This document shows, piece after piece, positions 17,391-27,441 of a stretch of DNA of 64,000 bases. This DNA is from Halorubrum rutilum (GTDB lineage: Archaea > Halobacteriota > Halobacteria > Halobacteriales > Haloferacaceae): NCBI RefSeq assembly GCF_024494565.1, contig NZ_JANHDN010000003.1, positions 372,001 to 436,000 of the forward strand, in the 5' to 3' direction. Numbering within the stretch: position 1 is the first letter of the stretch; every line of letters begins with the position of its first letter. The position numbers and the translations under genes are program-made. Under the pieces are notes generated by a model that saw only the letters and a program-made list of their open reading frames with translations, had not been told where the DNA came from and ran no database searches.

Positions 17391-17690
17391 GAGGGGAGTG
17401 GATCCCGGTGAACACCGCCAAAGCCCCAGTCGCGAGGACTCGCGCGGCTTGCTGTGCTCCTCGCTCGGTCGCTATCGCTCCCTCACTGCGGTGCTTGCCG
17501 CGCCGTGCTTCGTCCTCGCGACTGCCCCTTTGAGTCCCACCCCGCACGGCACCGCAACCGCACCTCACACCTCCCCAGCCTCGCGGTTCGCGCTCTTCGA
17601 GCGCTCACCGCGTCCCTCGCACGCGCTCCTCGCCGCCGAGGACGGCGGCTCGGAGGCGCGCGCCACCGTACCGTAGTCTGTTTATAGGTA
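17391..17690 (+). repeat. Dispersed structured intergenic element, copy A
   Basis: About 273 nt from GTGAACACC (17408) to TTTATAGG (17681). It has three hairpins: 17429-17439 with 17512-17522 (perfect 11 bp, inner GCGCGGC/GCCGCGC), 17582-17595 with 17599-17612, and 17622-17637 with 17644-17660. Unpaired blocks at 17511-17542 and 17562-17583 are nearly identical to copy B at 52827-53185. The element lies between the end of aroA and the start of the Get3-like gene, reading opposite to both. A 92-residue open frame (17398-17676) is not conserved in frame between copies. Best guess: structured non-coding RNA gene or mobile structured DNA element. Confidence 0.75.
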
Positions 17691-17721
17691 GTCGCAGTCC
17701 GGCGGTCTTTACGTATCTCGT

Positions 17722-19143
17722 CTACTCGGTCGCGCCCTCGCGCTCGACGGCCATCCCGAGGTCGGCCATCGCGTCGAAGAAGCCCGGGAACGAGACGTCG
17801 ACGTGCTCGCCGCCGCGGATCGTCGTGGTGCCCTCGGCGGCGAGCGCGGCCACGGCGAGCGCCATCACGATCCGGTGGTCGGCGCGGCCGTCGACGGTCG
17901 CGCCCCGCAGGTCGCTCTCGGAGCCGTGAATCGTGAGCGCGTCGGGCTCCTCGGTCGTCTCGGCGCCCATCGCTTCTAGCTCCTCGGCCATCGCGGCGAC
18001 GCGGTCGGTCTCCTTGTACCGGACGTGCTCGCAGTTCGTGATCCGGGTGTCGCCGTCGGCGACCGCACCGAGCGCGGCGATGGTGGGAAGGAGGTCGGGG
18101 GTGTCCCCCACGTCGACCGCCACGCCCGAGAGGTCGGACCGCCGGACGGCGATGACGCCTTCGTCGCGGTCCCAGTCGATGTCGGCGCCCATGCGCTCCG
18201 CGATGTCGACGATCGCGGCGTCGCCCTGCGCGCTCGGGCGAGCGCCCTCGATCCGGACGGCCTCGCCGGGCTCGGCGGCGATCGCCCCGGCGGCGACGAG
18301 GTACGAGATGGAGGAGAAGTCGCCGGGGACGGCGTAGCTCCCGCCGGCGGGCGCGTACGACTGACCCCCCTCGACGACGAACCCCGCCGCGCCGGCGGCG
18401 CCGTCGAGGGGGGCCCCGTCCTCGCCCACGGGCGTCGCCTCGACCCCGAAGTCGCCGAGCAGTTCGAGCGTGATGTCGACGTACGGCGCCGACTTGAGCT
18501 CCGTCGTCAGCTCGACCTCGATCCCCTCGTCGGTGACCGCGCCGGCCATCAGCAGCGCGGTGACGTACTGCGAGGAGACGTCGCCGGGGATGGCGACCTC
18601 GCCGCCCGCCAGGGGGCCGGCGATCACGAGCGGCGCCCGCCCGTTGCCGCGGGTCGACTCCGCACGGACCCCGAGGTCGCCGAGGGCCGTCAGGAGCGGG
18701 CCCTGCGGACGCGACCGGAGCGACCCGTCGCCCGTCAACACCGTCGCGCCGTCGGCGAGCGCGGCCGCGGCCGTGACCAGCCGCATCGTCGTCCCGGAGT
18801 TGGCGCAGTCGATCACGTCGTCCGGGACCGCCGGCCGGCCGCCGAAGCCGTCGACGGCGAGCGCCTCGGCGTCGTCGGGGACGCGCGCGCTCCCGTCGAG
18901 GGGTTCGGGGTCGGCGGCTCTGGACTCGGGGGCAGGGGCTCCGGGCTCGGGGCTCGGCCGGACCGCGCCGCCGAAGGCGGTCACGGCGCGGGCGGTCGCC
19001 CGCGTGTCCGCGGAGACGAGCGGCGACCGCACGGTCGCGCCGTCGCTGTACCCCGCGGCGAGCAGCGCGCGGTGCGTGTAGCTCTTTGAGGGCGGCGCGC
19101 GGGCGGTCCCCCGGACGGTCGAGCCGGTGACGTGGACGTCCAT
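17722..19143 (-). CDS. aroA: 3-phosphoshikimate 1-carboxyvinyltransferase (EPSP synthase)
   Basis: 473 residues, slightly long because of an acidic Pro-rich insert near 60-80. It joins shikimate-3-phosphate and phosphoenolpyruvate, the sixth step to chorismate. Signature segments: [58 protein letters not shown] and [15 protein letters not shown]. It works with aroE further along the window and feeds the pab operon. It stands divergent from the aMBF1 gene. Confidence 0.95.
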   Translation of the reverse strand: MDVHVTGSTVRGTARAPPSKSYTHRALLAAGYSDGATVRSPLVSADTRATARAVTAFGGAVRPSPEPGAPAPESRAADPEPLDGSARVPDDAEALAVDGFGGRPAVPDDVIDCANSGTTMRLVTAAAALADGATVLTGDGSLRSRPQGPLLTALGDLGVRAESTRGNGRAPLVIAGPLAGGEVAIPGDVSSQYVTALLMAGAVTDEGIEVELTTELKSAPYVDITLELLGDFGVEATPVGEDGAPLDGAAGAAGFVVEGGQSYAPAGGSYAVPGDFSSISYLVAAGAIAAEPGEAVRIEGARPSAQGDAAIVDIAERMGADIDWDRDEGVIAVRRSDLSGVAVDVGDTPDLLPTIAALGAVADGDTRITNCEHVRYKETDRVAAMAEELEAMGAETTEEPDALTIHGSESDLRGATVDGRADHRIVMALAVAALAAEGTTTIRGGEHVDVSFPGFFDAMADLGMAVEREGATE

Positions 19144-19230
19144 ACCGTCCCTGCCGGCCCCGGCGACAAGTCGGTACCGGACGCGGCACGACTCCCGGCT
19201 CGGGCACCGGTTCGGGACCGCGGCGCACCC

Positions 19231-19237
19231 TTTATAC
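19231..19237 (+). promoter_or_regulatory. TATA box of aMBF1 gene
   Basis: TTTATAC lies 27 nt (centre) before the ATG at 19261, indicating a leaderless transcript. Confidence 0.6.
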
Positions 19238-19260
19238 CACCGGGAGCGCTAGCGTCGCCC

Positions 19261-19788
19261 ATGCCCCAGTGTGAGATGTGTGGCGCCGACCAGGCCTCGC
19301 TGACGACGACGAAGGTCGAAGGCGCCGAGCTGGAGCTGTGTAGCTCGTGTACGGACTTCGGCACCGAGGTCCGCGACGAGTCGACCGGCTCCGGCGGCGG
19401 CAAGTACTCCACGAGTTCGAGCACCGGGACGTCGTCCTCGTCGTCCGGCTCGTCGGGCTCGTCGGGCTCCTCGGGGAGCTCGACCCGGCCGCGCGACATG
19501 TTCGACGACATGGACGAGATCGCCACGGACTACGACGACCGGATCCGGAACGCCCGCGAGTCCCGCGGGCTCAGCCAGGAGGAGCTCGCCGACCAGCTGA
19601 ACGAGAAGGCGAGCCTCATCCGCAAGCTCGAACGCGGCGACACCCTCCCCACCGACGAGGTCCAGCGCAAGCTCGAACGCGCGCTCGACGTCTCGCTGGT
19701 CGAGGGACAGTCGTCCGACGACGCCGACTGGGAGAGCGGCGACTCGGGGACGATGACGCTCGGCGACGTGGTCAAGCGGAAGGACTGA
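19261..19788 (+). CDS. Multiprotein bridging factor-like transcription factor (aMBF1)
   Basis: 175 residues. An N-terminal zinc ribbon (CEMCGA, LCSSCTDFG) is joined by a Ser/Gly-rich linker (GSSGSSGSSGSS, about residues 58-75) to a Cro/C1-type HTH (NARESRGLSQEELADQLN, EKASLIRKLERGDTLP). This is the standard archaeal MBF1 layout; MBF1 bridges TBP and regulators in eukaryotes, while in archaea it is tied to ribosomes or general regulation. The linker is longer than I would expect. Confidence 0.92.
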   Translation: MPQCEMCGADQASLTTTKVEGAELELCSSCTDFGTEVRDESTGSGGGKYSTSSSTGTSSSSSGSSGSSGSSGSSTRPRDMFDDMDEIATDYDDRIRNARESRGLSQEELADQLNEKASLIRKLERGDTLPTDEVQRKLERALDVSLVEGQSSDDADWESGDSGTMTLGDVVKRKD

Positions 19789-19848
19789 CGCCGCCCGCGC
19801 AGTCCCCGATTCTCACCGCGTCGTCGATCCCGGTTCCCGCCGACGTCA

Positions 19849-20637
19849 CTACTCCCGGTTCCCGCCGACGTCGTCCGTCGCCCCGGTCTCGTCGCCGCCG
19901 GTCCCGTACCGCTCGGTCAGGTAGTCGATGATGTAGTCGACCGTCTCGGGGTCGTAGCTCCAGAAGCCGAAGAACTCGCCGGGGGCGCGCTCCTCGGCGA
20001 GCAGCGCGCACTTCGCGTCGTCGTAGCCGCCGCCGTCGTAGGCGACGAACCACGTCTCGCGGATCTCGGCGGTCTCGCCGACGTGAACGGTGTACTGCTC
20101 CACGTCTGGCGGCTCGCCCTCGTTCGCGGCGTACGCGTGGACTTCGAGCCGCTCCTTCCCGCCGAGCAGGGCGTACGTGTCCGCCTCCCCGGTGAGGACG
20201 TCGAGGGTCTGGAACCCGGCGTGGAGCTCGCCGTCGCCGACGCGCCACGCGCGGTCCTCGATCTCCCTGGACGCGGCGACCATGTCGTCGCGGGAGTAGG
20301 AGGTGAACATCGTCTCGTCGAGGTGATCGAGGATCGGTTCGCCGACCCGACCGCCCCCGGACCCCCCGCCCTCGCCGGCCGGATCACTGGCGGACGCGTC
20401 CGTCCCGTCGCCGGCGTCGGGGAGGAGCTCGTCGACCGCGACGGCCGTGACGAACTCGCCGTCGCGCGAGAGGACGGCGTACCCCTCCGGCCCCTCGTCG
20501 GTCCGTTCCTCGGCGATCCGGACGCTGCGGTCGGCGAAGTGCGCGCGGAGCTCCTCCGCGACCGCCGGGTCGGCGTTGAAGACGGTCAGCGTGGGCTCGC
20601 GGGCCTCCACGCCGGCGATGAGCTCGATGAGGGACAT
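19849..20637 (-). CDS. DICT sensory-domain protein
   Basis: 262 residues from the ATG complementary to 20635-20637 (MSLIELIAGVEAREPTLTVF). It is the haloarchaeal stand-alone DICT protein, a domain thought to sense signals, often near cyclic-dinucleotide or light-response genes. A Gly/Ser-rich linker near 85-100 splits the N-terminal segment from the DICT core (DETMFTSYSRDDMVAASREI onward). No output domain is attached. Confidence 0.8.
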   Translation of the reverse strand: MSLIELIAGVEAREPTLTVFNADPAVAEELRAHFADRSVRIAEERTDEGPEGYAVLSRDGEFVTAVAVDELLPDAGDGTDASASDPAGEGGGSGGGRVGEPILDHLDETMFTSYSRDDMVAASREIEDRAWRVGDGELHAGFQTLDVLTGEADTYALLGGKERLEVHAYAANEGEPPDVEQYTVHVGETAEIRETWFVAYDGGGYDDAKCALLAEERAPGEFFGFWSYDPETVDYIIDYLTERYGTGGDETGATDDVGGNRE

Positions 20638-20766
20638 CGTTCGTCCCGACCCACAGTACCGGGGTATAAGGACGTTTCTGCTCCTGCGAACGGATCCCCC
20701 AGGGACCGGCGGGGAGGCGTCGCCGGAGCATGAAGCTATTTGCGCCCCCGGCCCCCGAGTGCGGGT

Positions 20767-21411
20767 ATGTTCATCCTGGTGAACCTCAAGGCGTACCCGT
20801 GCGACCCGATCGACGTCGCGACCGCCGCCCGCGACGTGGCCGAGGCGTCCGGCGCGCGGATCGCGGTCTCGCCGCAGGCGGCGGACGTCGCCCGCGTGGC
20901 CGACACCGGCGTCGAGACCTGGGCCCAGCACGTCTCGCCGAACGCCCACGGCTCGCACACCGGCTCGACGCTCGCCGAGGCCGTCGCCGACAATGGCGCC
21001 GAGGGGACGCTGATCAACCACTCCGAGAACCGCCTGAAGCTCGCGGACGTCGACGGCTCCGTGCGCGCCGCCGAGCGCGCCGACCTGGAGACGATCGTCT
21101 GCGCGAACAACCCCGCGCAGGTCGGCGCGGCCGCGGCGCTCGGCCCCGACGCGGTCGCCGTCGAACCCCCCGAGCTCATCGGCGGCGACGTCTCCGTCTC
21201 GACGGCCGACCCGGGGATCGTCGAGGACGCGGTCGCGGCCGCCGACGCGGTCGACCCCGCGGTCGACGTGTTCTGCGGCGCCGGCGTCTCGACCGGCGAG
21301 GACGTCGCCGCCGCGGCCGATCTCGGCGCCTCGGGGATCCTGCTGGCCTCCGGCGTGGCGAAGGCCGACGACCCGCGGGCGGCGCTGGAGGACCTCGTCT
21401 CCGGGCTCTGA
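20767..21411 (+). CDS. tpiA: Triosephosphate isomerase, archaeal type
   Basis: 214 residues, the short archaeal form, from ATG 20767 ([11 protein letters not shown]). It interconverts dihydroxyacetone phosphate and glyceraldehyde-3-phosphate. Lys8 lies in NLKAYP, the catalytic His in INHSENRLK, the catalytic Glu in VEPPELIGG, and the phosphate-binding loop is [10 protein letters not shown]. It is a monocistronic gene just before dnaK. Confidence 0.95.
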   Translation: MFILVNLKAYPCDPIDVATAARDVAEASGARIAVSPQAADVARVADTGVETWAQHVSPNAHGSHTGSTLAEAVADNGAEGTLINHSENRLKLADVDGSVRAAERADLETIVCANNPAQVGAAAALGPDAVAVEPPELIGGDVSVSTADPGIVEDAVAAADAVDPAVDVFCGAGVSTGEDVAAAADLGASGILLASGVAKADDPRAALEDLVSGL

Positions 21412-21603
21412 GCGGGGCGAGCGTCGGCCGAGCCGCGCGGTCGCCGACCGACGGCAGGGCCCGACGGTGACCCGCGCCGGCCGTCGCGAGTTCCTGCGCT
21501 TGCGGATCAGTATAAAGACACCGGTGCGACCCGTTCACACGATCGTCGAAACCGCACGACGAGAGCGGGATCGACTGGACGGCGAGATCGCGCCGTCTAG
21601 TAA

Positions 21604-21611
21604 CCTTTAAC
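21604..21611 (+). promoter_or_regulatory. TATA-like box of dnaK
   Basis: CCTTTAAC lies about 31 nt before the ATG at 21639, giving a predicted leader of only a few nucleotides. A second TATA-like box, AGTATAAAG near 21509, could serve as an alternative heat-shock start. Confidence 0.45.
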
Positions 21612-21638
21612 CGACAGAAGCCGCTAACTTTGACTAAG

Positions 21639-23564
21639 ATGGCGAGCAACAAGATCCTCGGTATCGACCTCGGTACCACCAACTCCGCGTTCGCGGTGAT
21701 GGAGGGCGACGAGCCCGAGATCATCGCGAACGCGGAGGGCGACCGGACGACGCCCTCCGTCGTCGCCTTCGCCGACGACGGCGAGCGGCTCGTCGGAAAG
21801 CCGGCGAAGAACCAGGCCGTCCAGAACCCCGACCGCACGATCCAGTCGATCAAGCGGCACATGGGCGAGGAGGACTACACCGTCGAGATCGGCGACGACG
21901 AGTACACGCCGGAGCAGGTCTCGGCGATGATCCTCCAGAAGATCAAGCGCGACGCGGAGGAGTACCTCGGCGACGACGTCGAGAAGGCGGTCATCACGGT
22001 CCCTGCCTACTTCAACGACAAGCAGCGGCAGGCGACGAAGGACGCCGGCGAGATCGCCGGCTTCGACGTCGAGCGCATCGTCAATGAGCCGACCGCCGCC
22101 TCCATGGCGTACGGGCTCGACGACGAGTCCGACCAGACCGTCCTCGTCTACGACCTCGGGGGCGGCACCTTCGACGTGTCCGTCCTCGACCTCGGCGGCG
22201 GCGTCTACGAGGTCGTCGCCACGAACGGGGACAACGACCTCGGCGGCGACGACTGGGACGAGGCGCTCATCGACCACCTCGCCGACGAGTTCCAGAACGA
22301 CCACGGGATCGACCTCCGCGAGGACCGGCAGGCGCTCCAGCGGCTGAAAGACGCCGCCGAGGAGGCGAAGATCGAGCTGTCGAACAAGAAGGAGACCACC
22401 GTCAACCTCCCCTTCATCACCGCGACCGACAGCGGTCCGGTCCACCTCGAACAGTCGGTCACCCGCGCGACGTTCGAGAACCTCACCTCGGACCTCATCG
22501 AGCGCACCGTCGAGCCGACCGAGCAGGCGCTCTCCGACGCCGGCTACGAGAAGGGCGACATCGACGAGGTCATCCTCGTCGGCGGCTCGACCCGGATGCC
22601 GCAGGTCCAGGAGAAGGTCGAGGAGCTCGTCGGCCAGGAGCCGAAGAAGAACGTCAACCCCGACGAGGCGGTCGCGCTCGGCGCGGCGGTCCAGGGCGGC
22701 GTGCTCTCCGGCGACGTCGACGACATCGTCCTGCTGGACGTCACCCCCCTCTCGCTCGGGATCGAGGTGAAGGGCGGCCTCTTCGAGCGGCTCATCGAGA
22801 AGAACACCACGATCCCGACCGAGGAGTCGAAGGTGTTCACCACGGCCGCGGACAACCAGACCTCCGTCAACGTCCGCGTCTTCCAGGGCGAGCGCGAGAT
22901 CGCCGAGGAGAACGAGCTGCTCGGCGCCTTCCAGCTCACCGGCATCCCGCCGGCGCCGGCGGGCACCCCGCAGATCGAGGTCTCGTTCAACATCGACGAG
23001 AACGGGATCGTCAACGTCGAGGCCGAGGACCAGGGCTCGGGCAACGCCGAGTCGATCACCATCGAGGGCGGCGTCGGCCTCTCCGACGAGGAGATCGAGG
23101 AGATGCAGGAGGAGGCCGAGAAGCACGCCGAGGAGGACGAGGCCCGCCGCGAGCGGATCGAGGCCCGCAACGAGGCCGAGACGACGATCCAGCGCGCCGA
23201 GACCCTCCTCGAAGAGAACGAGGAGGACCTCGACGAGGGCCTCGTCGGCGACATCGAGGACGCGATCGAGGACGTCGAGGACGTCCTCGAAGACGAGGAC
23301 GCCGAGACCGACGAGATCGAGTCGGTCACGGAGGCGCTCACCGAGGAGCTCCAGGAGATCGGCAAGCAGATGTACGAGGGACAGGCGGCGCAGGCCGGTC
23401 CCGGCGGCGCCGGCGGCGCCGGTCCCGGCGGCATGGGCGGCGCGGCCGGCCCCGGCGGCGCGGCCGGCCCCGGCGGTGCGGCCGGCGGGCCCGGCGGCGA
23501 CGGCGACGACGAGGAGTACGTCGACGCCGACTTCGAGGACGTCGACGACGACGATCAGGAGTAA
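21639..23564 (+). CDS. dnaK: Hsp70 chaperone DnaK
   Basis: 641 residues from ATG 21639 rather than the TTG nine bases upstream. The ATPase domain holds [37 protein letters not shown] and [13 protein letters not shown]. The linker is [11 protein letters not shown], followed by the substrate-binding domain and a Gly/Ala-rich tail ([19 protein letters not shown]) ending in an acidic stretch. dnaJ follows after 74 nt. The usual partner grpE is not present on either side. Confidence 0.97.
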   Translation: MASNKILGIDLGTTNSAFAVMEGDEPEIIANAEGDRTTPSVVAFADDGERLVGKPAKNQAVQNPDRTIQSIKRHMGEEDYTVEIGDDEYTPEQVSAMILQKIKRDAEEYLGDDVEKAVITVPAYFNDKQRQATKDAGEIAGFDVERIVNEPTAASMAYGLDDESDQTVLVYDLGGGTFDVSVLDLGGGVYEVVATNGDNDLGGDDWDEALIDHLADEFQNDHGIDLREDRQALQRLKDAAEEAKIELSNKKETTVNLPFITATDSGPVHLEQSVTRATFENLTSDLIERTVEPTEQALSDAGYEKGDIDEVILVGGSTRMPQVQEKVEELVGQEPKKNVNPDEAVALGAAVQGGVLSGDVDDIVLLDVTPLSLGIEVKGGLFERLIEKNTTIPTEESKVFTTAADNQTSVNVRVFQGEREIAEENELLGAFQLTGIPPAPAGTPQIEVSFNIDENGIVNVEAEDQGSGNAESITIEGGVGLSDEEIEEMQEEAEKHAEEDEARRERIEARNEAETTIQRAETLLEENEEDLDEGLVGDIEDAIEDVEDVLEDEDAETDEIESVTEALTEELQEIGKQMYEGQAAQAGPGGAGGAGPGGMGGAAGPGGAAGPGGAAGGPGGDGDDEEYVDADFEDVDDDDQE

Positions 23565-23638
23565 CCCGGACCCCCGCGCCGTCGGACGCGCCGCTTAACA
23601 CGACGCAGCCACGAACGACCCAACAACGAACGTAACGC

Positions 23639-24802
23639 ATGAGCGAAGATTTCTACGACGTCCTCGGCGTGTCGCGGGACGCCAGCGAGGAGGAGATCAA
23701 GAAGGCGTACCGCAAGAAGGCCGCCAAACACCACCCGGACGTCAGCGACGACGAGAACGCCGAGGAGCGGTTCAAGAAGATCCAGAAGGCCAAGGAGGTG
23801 CTCACCGACGAACAGAAGCGCAAGCAGTACGACCAGCTCGGCCACGACCGCTTCACCGAGGCCGACAAGCGCGGCGCGACGGGGGGCGGCGGCCCCGGCG
23901 GGGCGGGCGGTCCCGGCGGTCCCTTCGGCGGGGCCGGCGGCGCGGGCGGCGCCGGCGGCTTCGAGGACATCTTCAACCAGTTCTTCGGCGGCGGGGGCGG
24001 CCGCGGCGGCGGCAACCGACCGCGACAGGGACAGGACCTCCGGACCGGCCTCCAGATCGACCTCGAAGAGGCGTTCGAGGGCGCGACCAAGGAGGTCACG
24101 CTCACCCGACCCACGACCTGTTCGACCTGCGACGGCGCGGGCCACCCGCCGGACGCCGACGTGCGGACCTGTCCCCAGTGTAACGGCCGCGGGCAGGTCC
24201 AGCAGGTCCAGCAGACGCCGCTCGGCCGCGTCCAGCAGACCTCGACGTGCCCGCGCTGCGAGGGCGAGGGCGAGCTGTACAGCGAGGACTGTCCCGACTG
24301 CGGCGGCGAGGGCATCGTCCGCGAGGAGGCGACGCTCTCCGTGGAGATCCCGCCGGGGATCCGCTCCGGCCAGAGCCTCCGGATGGAGCGCGAGGGCGCC
24401 CCCGGCGAGAACGGGGGTCCCAACGGCGACCTGCTGATCGAGGTCGACGTCGATGTCGGCGACCGGTACGAGCGCGACGGCGACGACCTCCGCGTGAAGG
24501 AGGCGATCTCCTTCCCGCAGGCCGTCTTCGGCGACACGATCGAGGTCGAGACGGTCGACGGCACCGTGGAGATGGACGTTCCCTCCGGCACCCAGAGCGG
24601 CGAGACGTTCCGACTGAGCGGGAAGGGGATGCCCCGGCTGCGGCGGCGCGGCCGCGGCGACCTCTACGTGCAGGTCGGCGTCGTGATCCCCGACTCGCTC
24701 AACCAGGAGCAGCGCGAGGCGCTGGAGGCGTTCGCCGAGGCCGGCGGCGAGGACATCGACGTCGGCGGCGGCTTCTTCGAGCGGCTGAAGAGCTCCTTCT
24801 GA
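23639..24802 (+). CDS. dnaJ: Co-chaperone DnaJ (Hsp40)
   Basis: 387 residues. The J-domain (1-70) includes the HPD motif in [10 protein letters not shown] Gly/Phe-rich region (about 80-130) follows, then four zinc-finger repeats of CxxCxGxG type ([32 protein letters not shown]) and the C-terminal substrate-binding domain. It stimulates DnaK ATPase activity and delivers clients. It is co-directional with dnaK. Confidence 0.97.
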   Translation: MSEDFYDVLGVSRDASEEEIKKAYRKKAAKHHPDVSDDENAEERFKKIQKAKEVLTDEQKRKQYDQLGHDRFTEADKRGATGGGGPGGAGGPGGPFGGAGGAGGAGGFEDIFNQFFGGGGGRGGGNRPRQGQDLRTGLQIDLEEAFEGATKEVTLTRPTTCSTCDGAGHPPDADVRTCPQCNGRGQVQQVQQTPLGRVQQTSTCPRCEGEGELYSEDCPDCGGEGIVREEATLSVEIPPGIRSGQSLRMEREGAPGENGGPNGDLLIEVDVDVGDRYERDGDDLRVKEAISFPQAVFGDTIEVETVDGTVEMDVPSGTQSGETFRLSGKGMPRLRRRGRGDLYVQVGVVIPDSLNQEQREALEAFAEAGGEDIDVGGGFFERLKSSF

Positions 24803-24878
24803 GCGACGCGGCCGCGGGGACGGGAATCGGGGTTCCCCGATCCGTAGCTTTTCCGGCACGCGCCGCGTACCGGAGCGC

Positions 24879-25199
24879 ATGGGCTACGACACCACCGCCT
24901 ACGACGACGTCGAACCGCGCGCGCCGGGGATGTACTTCCTCCGGGAGGCGCTCGACTGCGAGAACCTCGGCGTGACCGTCGTGGAGGCCGACGACGGCTG
25001 GGAGGGGATGGAACACGACCACGCCGACGCCGACCACGAGGAGGTGTACGTGCTGCTCCACGGCGCGGCGACGCTGACGGTCGACGGCGACCCCGTCGAG
25101 CTCGGTCCCGGCGACGCGGTCCGGGTCGACGCCGGCTCCACGCGCGACCTGACGTTCTCCGCCGACGGCTCGCGGATGGTCATCGCCGGCGCGCCCTGA
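24879..25199 (+). CDS. Small cupin-domain protein
   Basis: 106 residues, a single cupin barrel. Motif 1 has metal-ligand candidates in MEHDHADADHEEVYVLLHG. Motif 2 (GDAVRVDAGSTRDL) lacks the His that completes the usual metal site, so metal binding may be altered. The enzyme role is unknown. It is followed by a 115-nt gap. Confidence 0.85.
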   Translation: MGYDTTAYDDVEPRAPGMYFLREALDCENLGVTVVEADDGWEGMEHDHADADHEEVYVLLHGAATLTVDGDPVELGPGDAVRVDAGSTRDLTFSADGSRMVIAGAP

Positions 25200-25314
25200 G
25201 CGCCGGTTCCGTCGCCGGCTCGTCGGCCGCGTCGACGGGGACGACCCGCGGCGAGGGCGACGCGACCGCCGCGCCACGCTTCCTTTTAAGCCTCGCCCGC
25301 TCCGACCCCCGGAC

Positions 25315-26085
25315 ATGGACGTCGTCGGCGATCTCCTCGCACGCGACCGGCGGAGCAGCGACATCGCGCTCGTCACCCCGGACGGCCGAGAGCGGACGTA
25401 CCGCGACCTGATCACCAACGCGTACAAGGCGGCGAACGTGCTCCGCTACCTCGGCGCGCGCGAGGGGTCGACGGTCGCCGTCGAGCCGGCGCCGGGCTTC
25501 CACACGACGCTCGCCGTCCTCGGGGCGGCGGGACTGGGCGCTCCGGTCCGGTTCGACCCCGCGACGGGGATCGAGCGCGGCGACCGCGTCGTCCTCGTCG
25601 ACGCGGCCGACGAGCCGGCGACCGAACCGGCGCCAGGCACGAGTCTCGCCGTCTTCGGCGGGCCGCCGGAGCGCCCCGAGACGACCCACTGGGAGCAGGA
25701 GCTGTGGAGCGAGAACCCCGGCATGCCGCCGAGTTCGGTCGGGCCGGACGACCCGGTCCTCCGCGGGACGGCAGGCGGTGGACCGGACGGGGGCGACGGT
25801 GCGTCGGGGGGGACCGGCGACGTCTCCCACCGCGCGCTGCTCGGCGCCGCCGCGTCGGTCGCGGACGAGCGGGGGCTCGAACCGGGCGACGAGGTCGTTC
25901 TCCGCGGCGACCTCTCGGATCCGCGGGCGTTGGCCGCGGGCGTCGTCGCCCCGCTCGCGGCGGGCGCGACGGCGGTCCTCGCCGGCGAGGGGGCGGGCGC
26001 CGACGCCCCGACGGTGACCGTGGTGAGGAACGGGGACGACGGCGGCTCGCGGCCGGTGACGCTCCCGACGGTCCGCGACCGCTAG
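25315..26085 (+). CDS. Truncated AMP-ligase-like protein
   Basis: 256 residues resembling only the N-terminal part of acyl-CoA synthetases (RTYRDLITNAYKAANVLRYLG, a substitute for the usual early segment). The catalytic core signatures of adenylate-forming enzymes (the P-loop-like TSGTTGxPK and the YGxTE motif) are missing, and a low-complexity Gly/Asp stretch lies near 155-165. It is therefore probably a non-catalytic paralogue. I recall stand-alone forms in haloarchaea, so it may be a real family rather than a broken gene. Confidence 0.6.
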   Translation: MDVVGDLLARDRRSSDIALVTPDGRERTYRDLITNAYKAANVLRYLGAREGSTVAVEPAPGFHTTLAVLGAAGLGAPVRFDPATGIERGDRVVLVDAADEPATEPAPGTSLAVFGGPPERPETTHWEQELWSENPGMPPSSVGPDDPVLRGTAGGGPDGGDGASGGTGDVSHRALLGAAASVADERGLEPGDEVVLRGDLSDPRALAAGVVAPLAAGATAVLAGEGAGADAPTVTVVRNGDDGGSRPVTLPTVRDR

Positions 26086-26112
26086 CGGTCGGGGTCGGCG
26101 GGGACCGCCGGC

Positions 26113-27441
26113 TCAGTCGTCGGCGCGGTCCGCCGCGACCGCGTGCTCCGACCGGTGCCGGAGGCACGACGACTCGTGGCCCTCGGAGTGAACGGTCCGC
26201 TCCGGGGCGGTCGCCGCGCACGGCGTGGTGAACCGCTCCGCGAGCAGCGTCGCCGCCCCCTCCTCGTCGCCGGCGAGGAGCCGATCGATCGCCTCCTGCA
26301 GGGCGTCCTCGACCTCGGGATCGTCGATCTCGTCCGCGATGTCGAACTCCGCGCGGAGCCGGTCCCGGACGTCGTCGTCGCTCGCGGTCCCGGCGGCGCC
26401 GACCCTGACGCTCTCGACGTCGATCCGGCCGTCGGCGACCCGGTCGCGGAAGTTCAGTATCCCCCGCCAGTCGGACTGGTCGATATCCGTCCCGTCGGGC
26501 TGGATGACCCGGTGACACCGCGTGTGGAACCGGCAGCCGCTCGGGGGGTCCGTCGGGCTCGGCACCGTGCCGGTGAGCTCGATTCCGCCGAGGCTCGACC
26601 GCGGGTCCGGCGTCGGGATCGACGACAGCAGCGCCTCCGTGTACGGGTGTCGCGGGTCGGCGAACACCTCGTCGGTGGGGCCCACCTCGACGATCTCGCC
26701 GAGGTACATCACCGCGACGCGGTCGCTGATCCGGCGGATCACCGACATGTCGTGGCTGATGAACAGCAGCGAGAGGCCGAACTCCGCTTGCAGGTCGTCG
26801 ACGAGCGAGAGAATTTCGGCCTGGATCGAGACGTCCAGCGCCGAGACGGGCTCGTCGGCGATGATCAGGTCCGGGTTCAACACGAGCGCCCGGGCCAGCG
26901 CGATCCGCTGTTTCTGGCCGCCGGAGAACTCGTGGGGGTACCGGTCGTAATCCTCGGCGGAGAGGCCGACGCGCTCCAGTAGGTCCTCGACGATCGCTCG
27001 CCTGCGGCCGCGGTCGGACATCCCGTGGACCTCCAGCGGCTCCGCGACCGCGCCGCCGACCGTCATCCGCGGGTCGAAGCTCGACGACGGGTCCTGGAAG
27101 ATCATCTGGACCCCGCGGCGGAACTCCTTGAGCTCCGCGTCGGAGAAGCGGGTCACGTCGTTCGGGTGGCTCCCGTCCGGGTCCCGGCTCGCCCCGCCGC
27201 GGCCGTTCCCGTTGAACACGACCTCGCCGGCGGTCGGCTCCTCCAGCCGGACGATCGAGTTCGCGGCGGTCGACTTCCCGCAGCCGGACTCGCCCACGAG
27301 ACCGAGCGTCTCCCCGCGCCCGATGTCGAAGCCGATCCCGTCGACGGCGCGGGCGACGCCGACCTGCCGGTTGAAGATCCCCTTCCGGATCGGGTAGTGT
27401 TTCTTCAGGCCTCGCACCGAGAGGACCGGCTCGTCAGTCAT
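26113..27441 (-). CDS. Peptide ABC transporter ATP-binding protein (OppF/DppF-like)
   Basis: 442 residues. Walker A is GESGCGKST, the signature is FSGGQKQRIALARAL, Walker B is LIIADEPVSALDVS, and the switch His is in FISHDMSVI. The oligopeptide-transporter C-terminal region carries Cys residues (GCRFHTRC, TTPCAAT, SSCLRHRS) typical of an iron-sulfur-binding tail. An extra helical stretch of about 80 residues lies between the Cys groups. It overlaps the previous ATPase gene by 8 nt and is last in the operon. Confidence 0.92.
   Translation of the reverse strand: MTDEPVLSVRGLKKHYPIRKGIFNRQVGVARAVDGIGFDIGRGETLGLVGESGCGKSTAANSIVRLEEPTAGEVVFNGNGRGGASRDPDGSHPNDVTRFSDAELKEFRRGVQMIFQDPSSSFDPRMTVGGAVAEPLEVHGMSDRGRRRAIVEDLLERVGLSAEDYDRYPHEFSGGQKQRIALARALVLNPDLIIADEPVSALDVSIQAEILSLVDDLQAEFGLSLLFISHDMSVIRRISDRVAVMYLGEIVEVGPTDEVFADPRHPYTEALLSSIPTPDPRSSLGGIELTGTVPSPTDPPSGCRFHTRCHRVIQPDGTDIDQSDWRGILNFRDRVADGRIDVESVRVGAAGTASDDDVRDRLRAEFDIADEIDDPEVEDALQEAIDRLLAGDEEGAATLLAERFTTPCAATAPERTVHSEGHESSCLRHRSEHAVAADRADD

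Noticed and set aside
17398..17676. 92-residue protein in the intergenic element
   Set aside because: Conserved blocks fall in different frames in the two copies.
21624..23126. 500-codon open frame antisense to dnaK
   Set aside because: Leu/Asp/Val-rich mirror of dnaK codons, a known artefact of Hsp70 genes.
25315..26085. Frameshifted acyl-CoA synthetase pseudogene
   Set aside because: No remaining C-terminal portion is found in any frame before the next gene, and the frame itself is intact.
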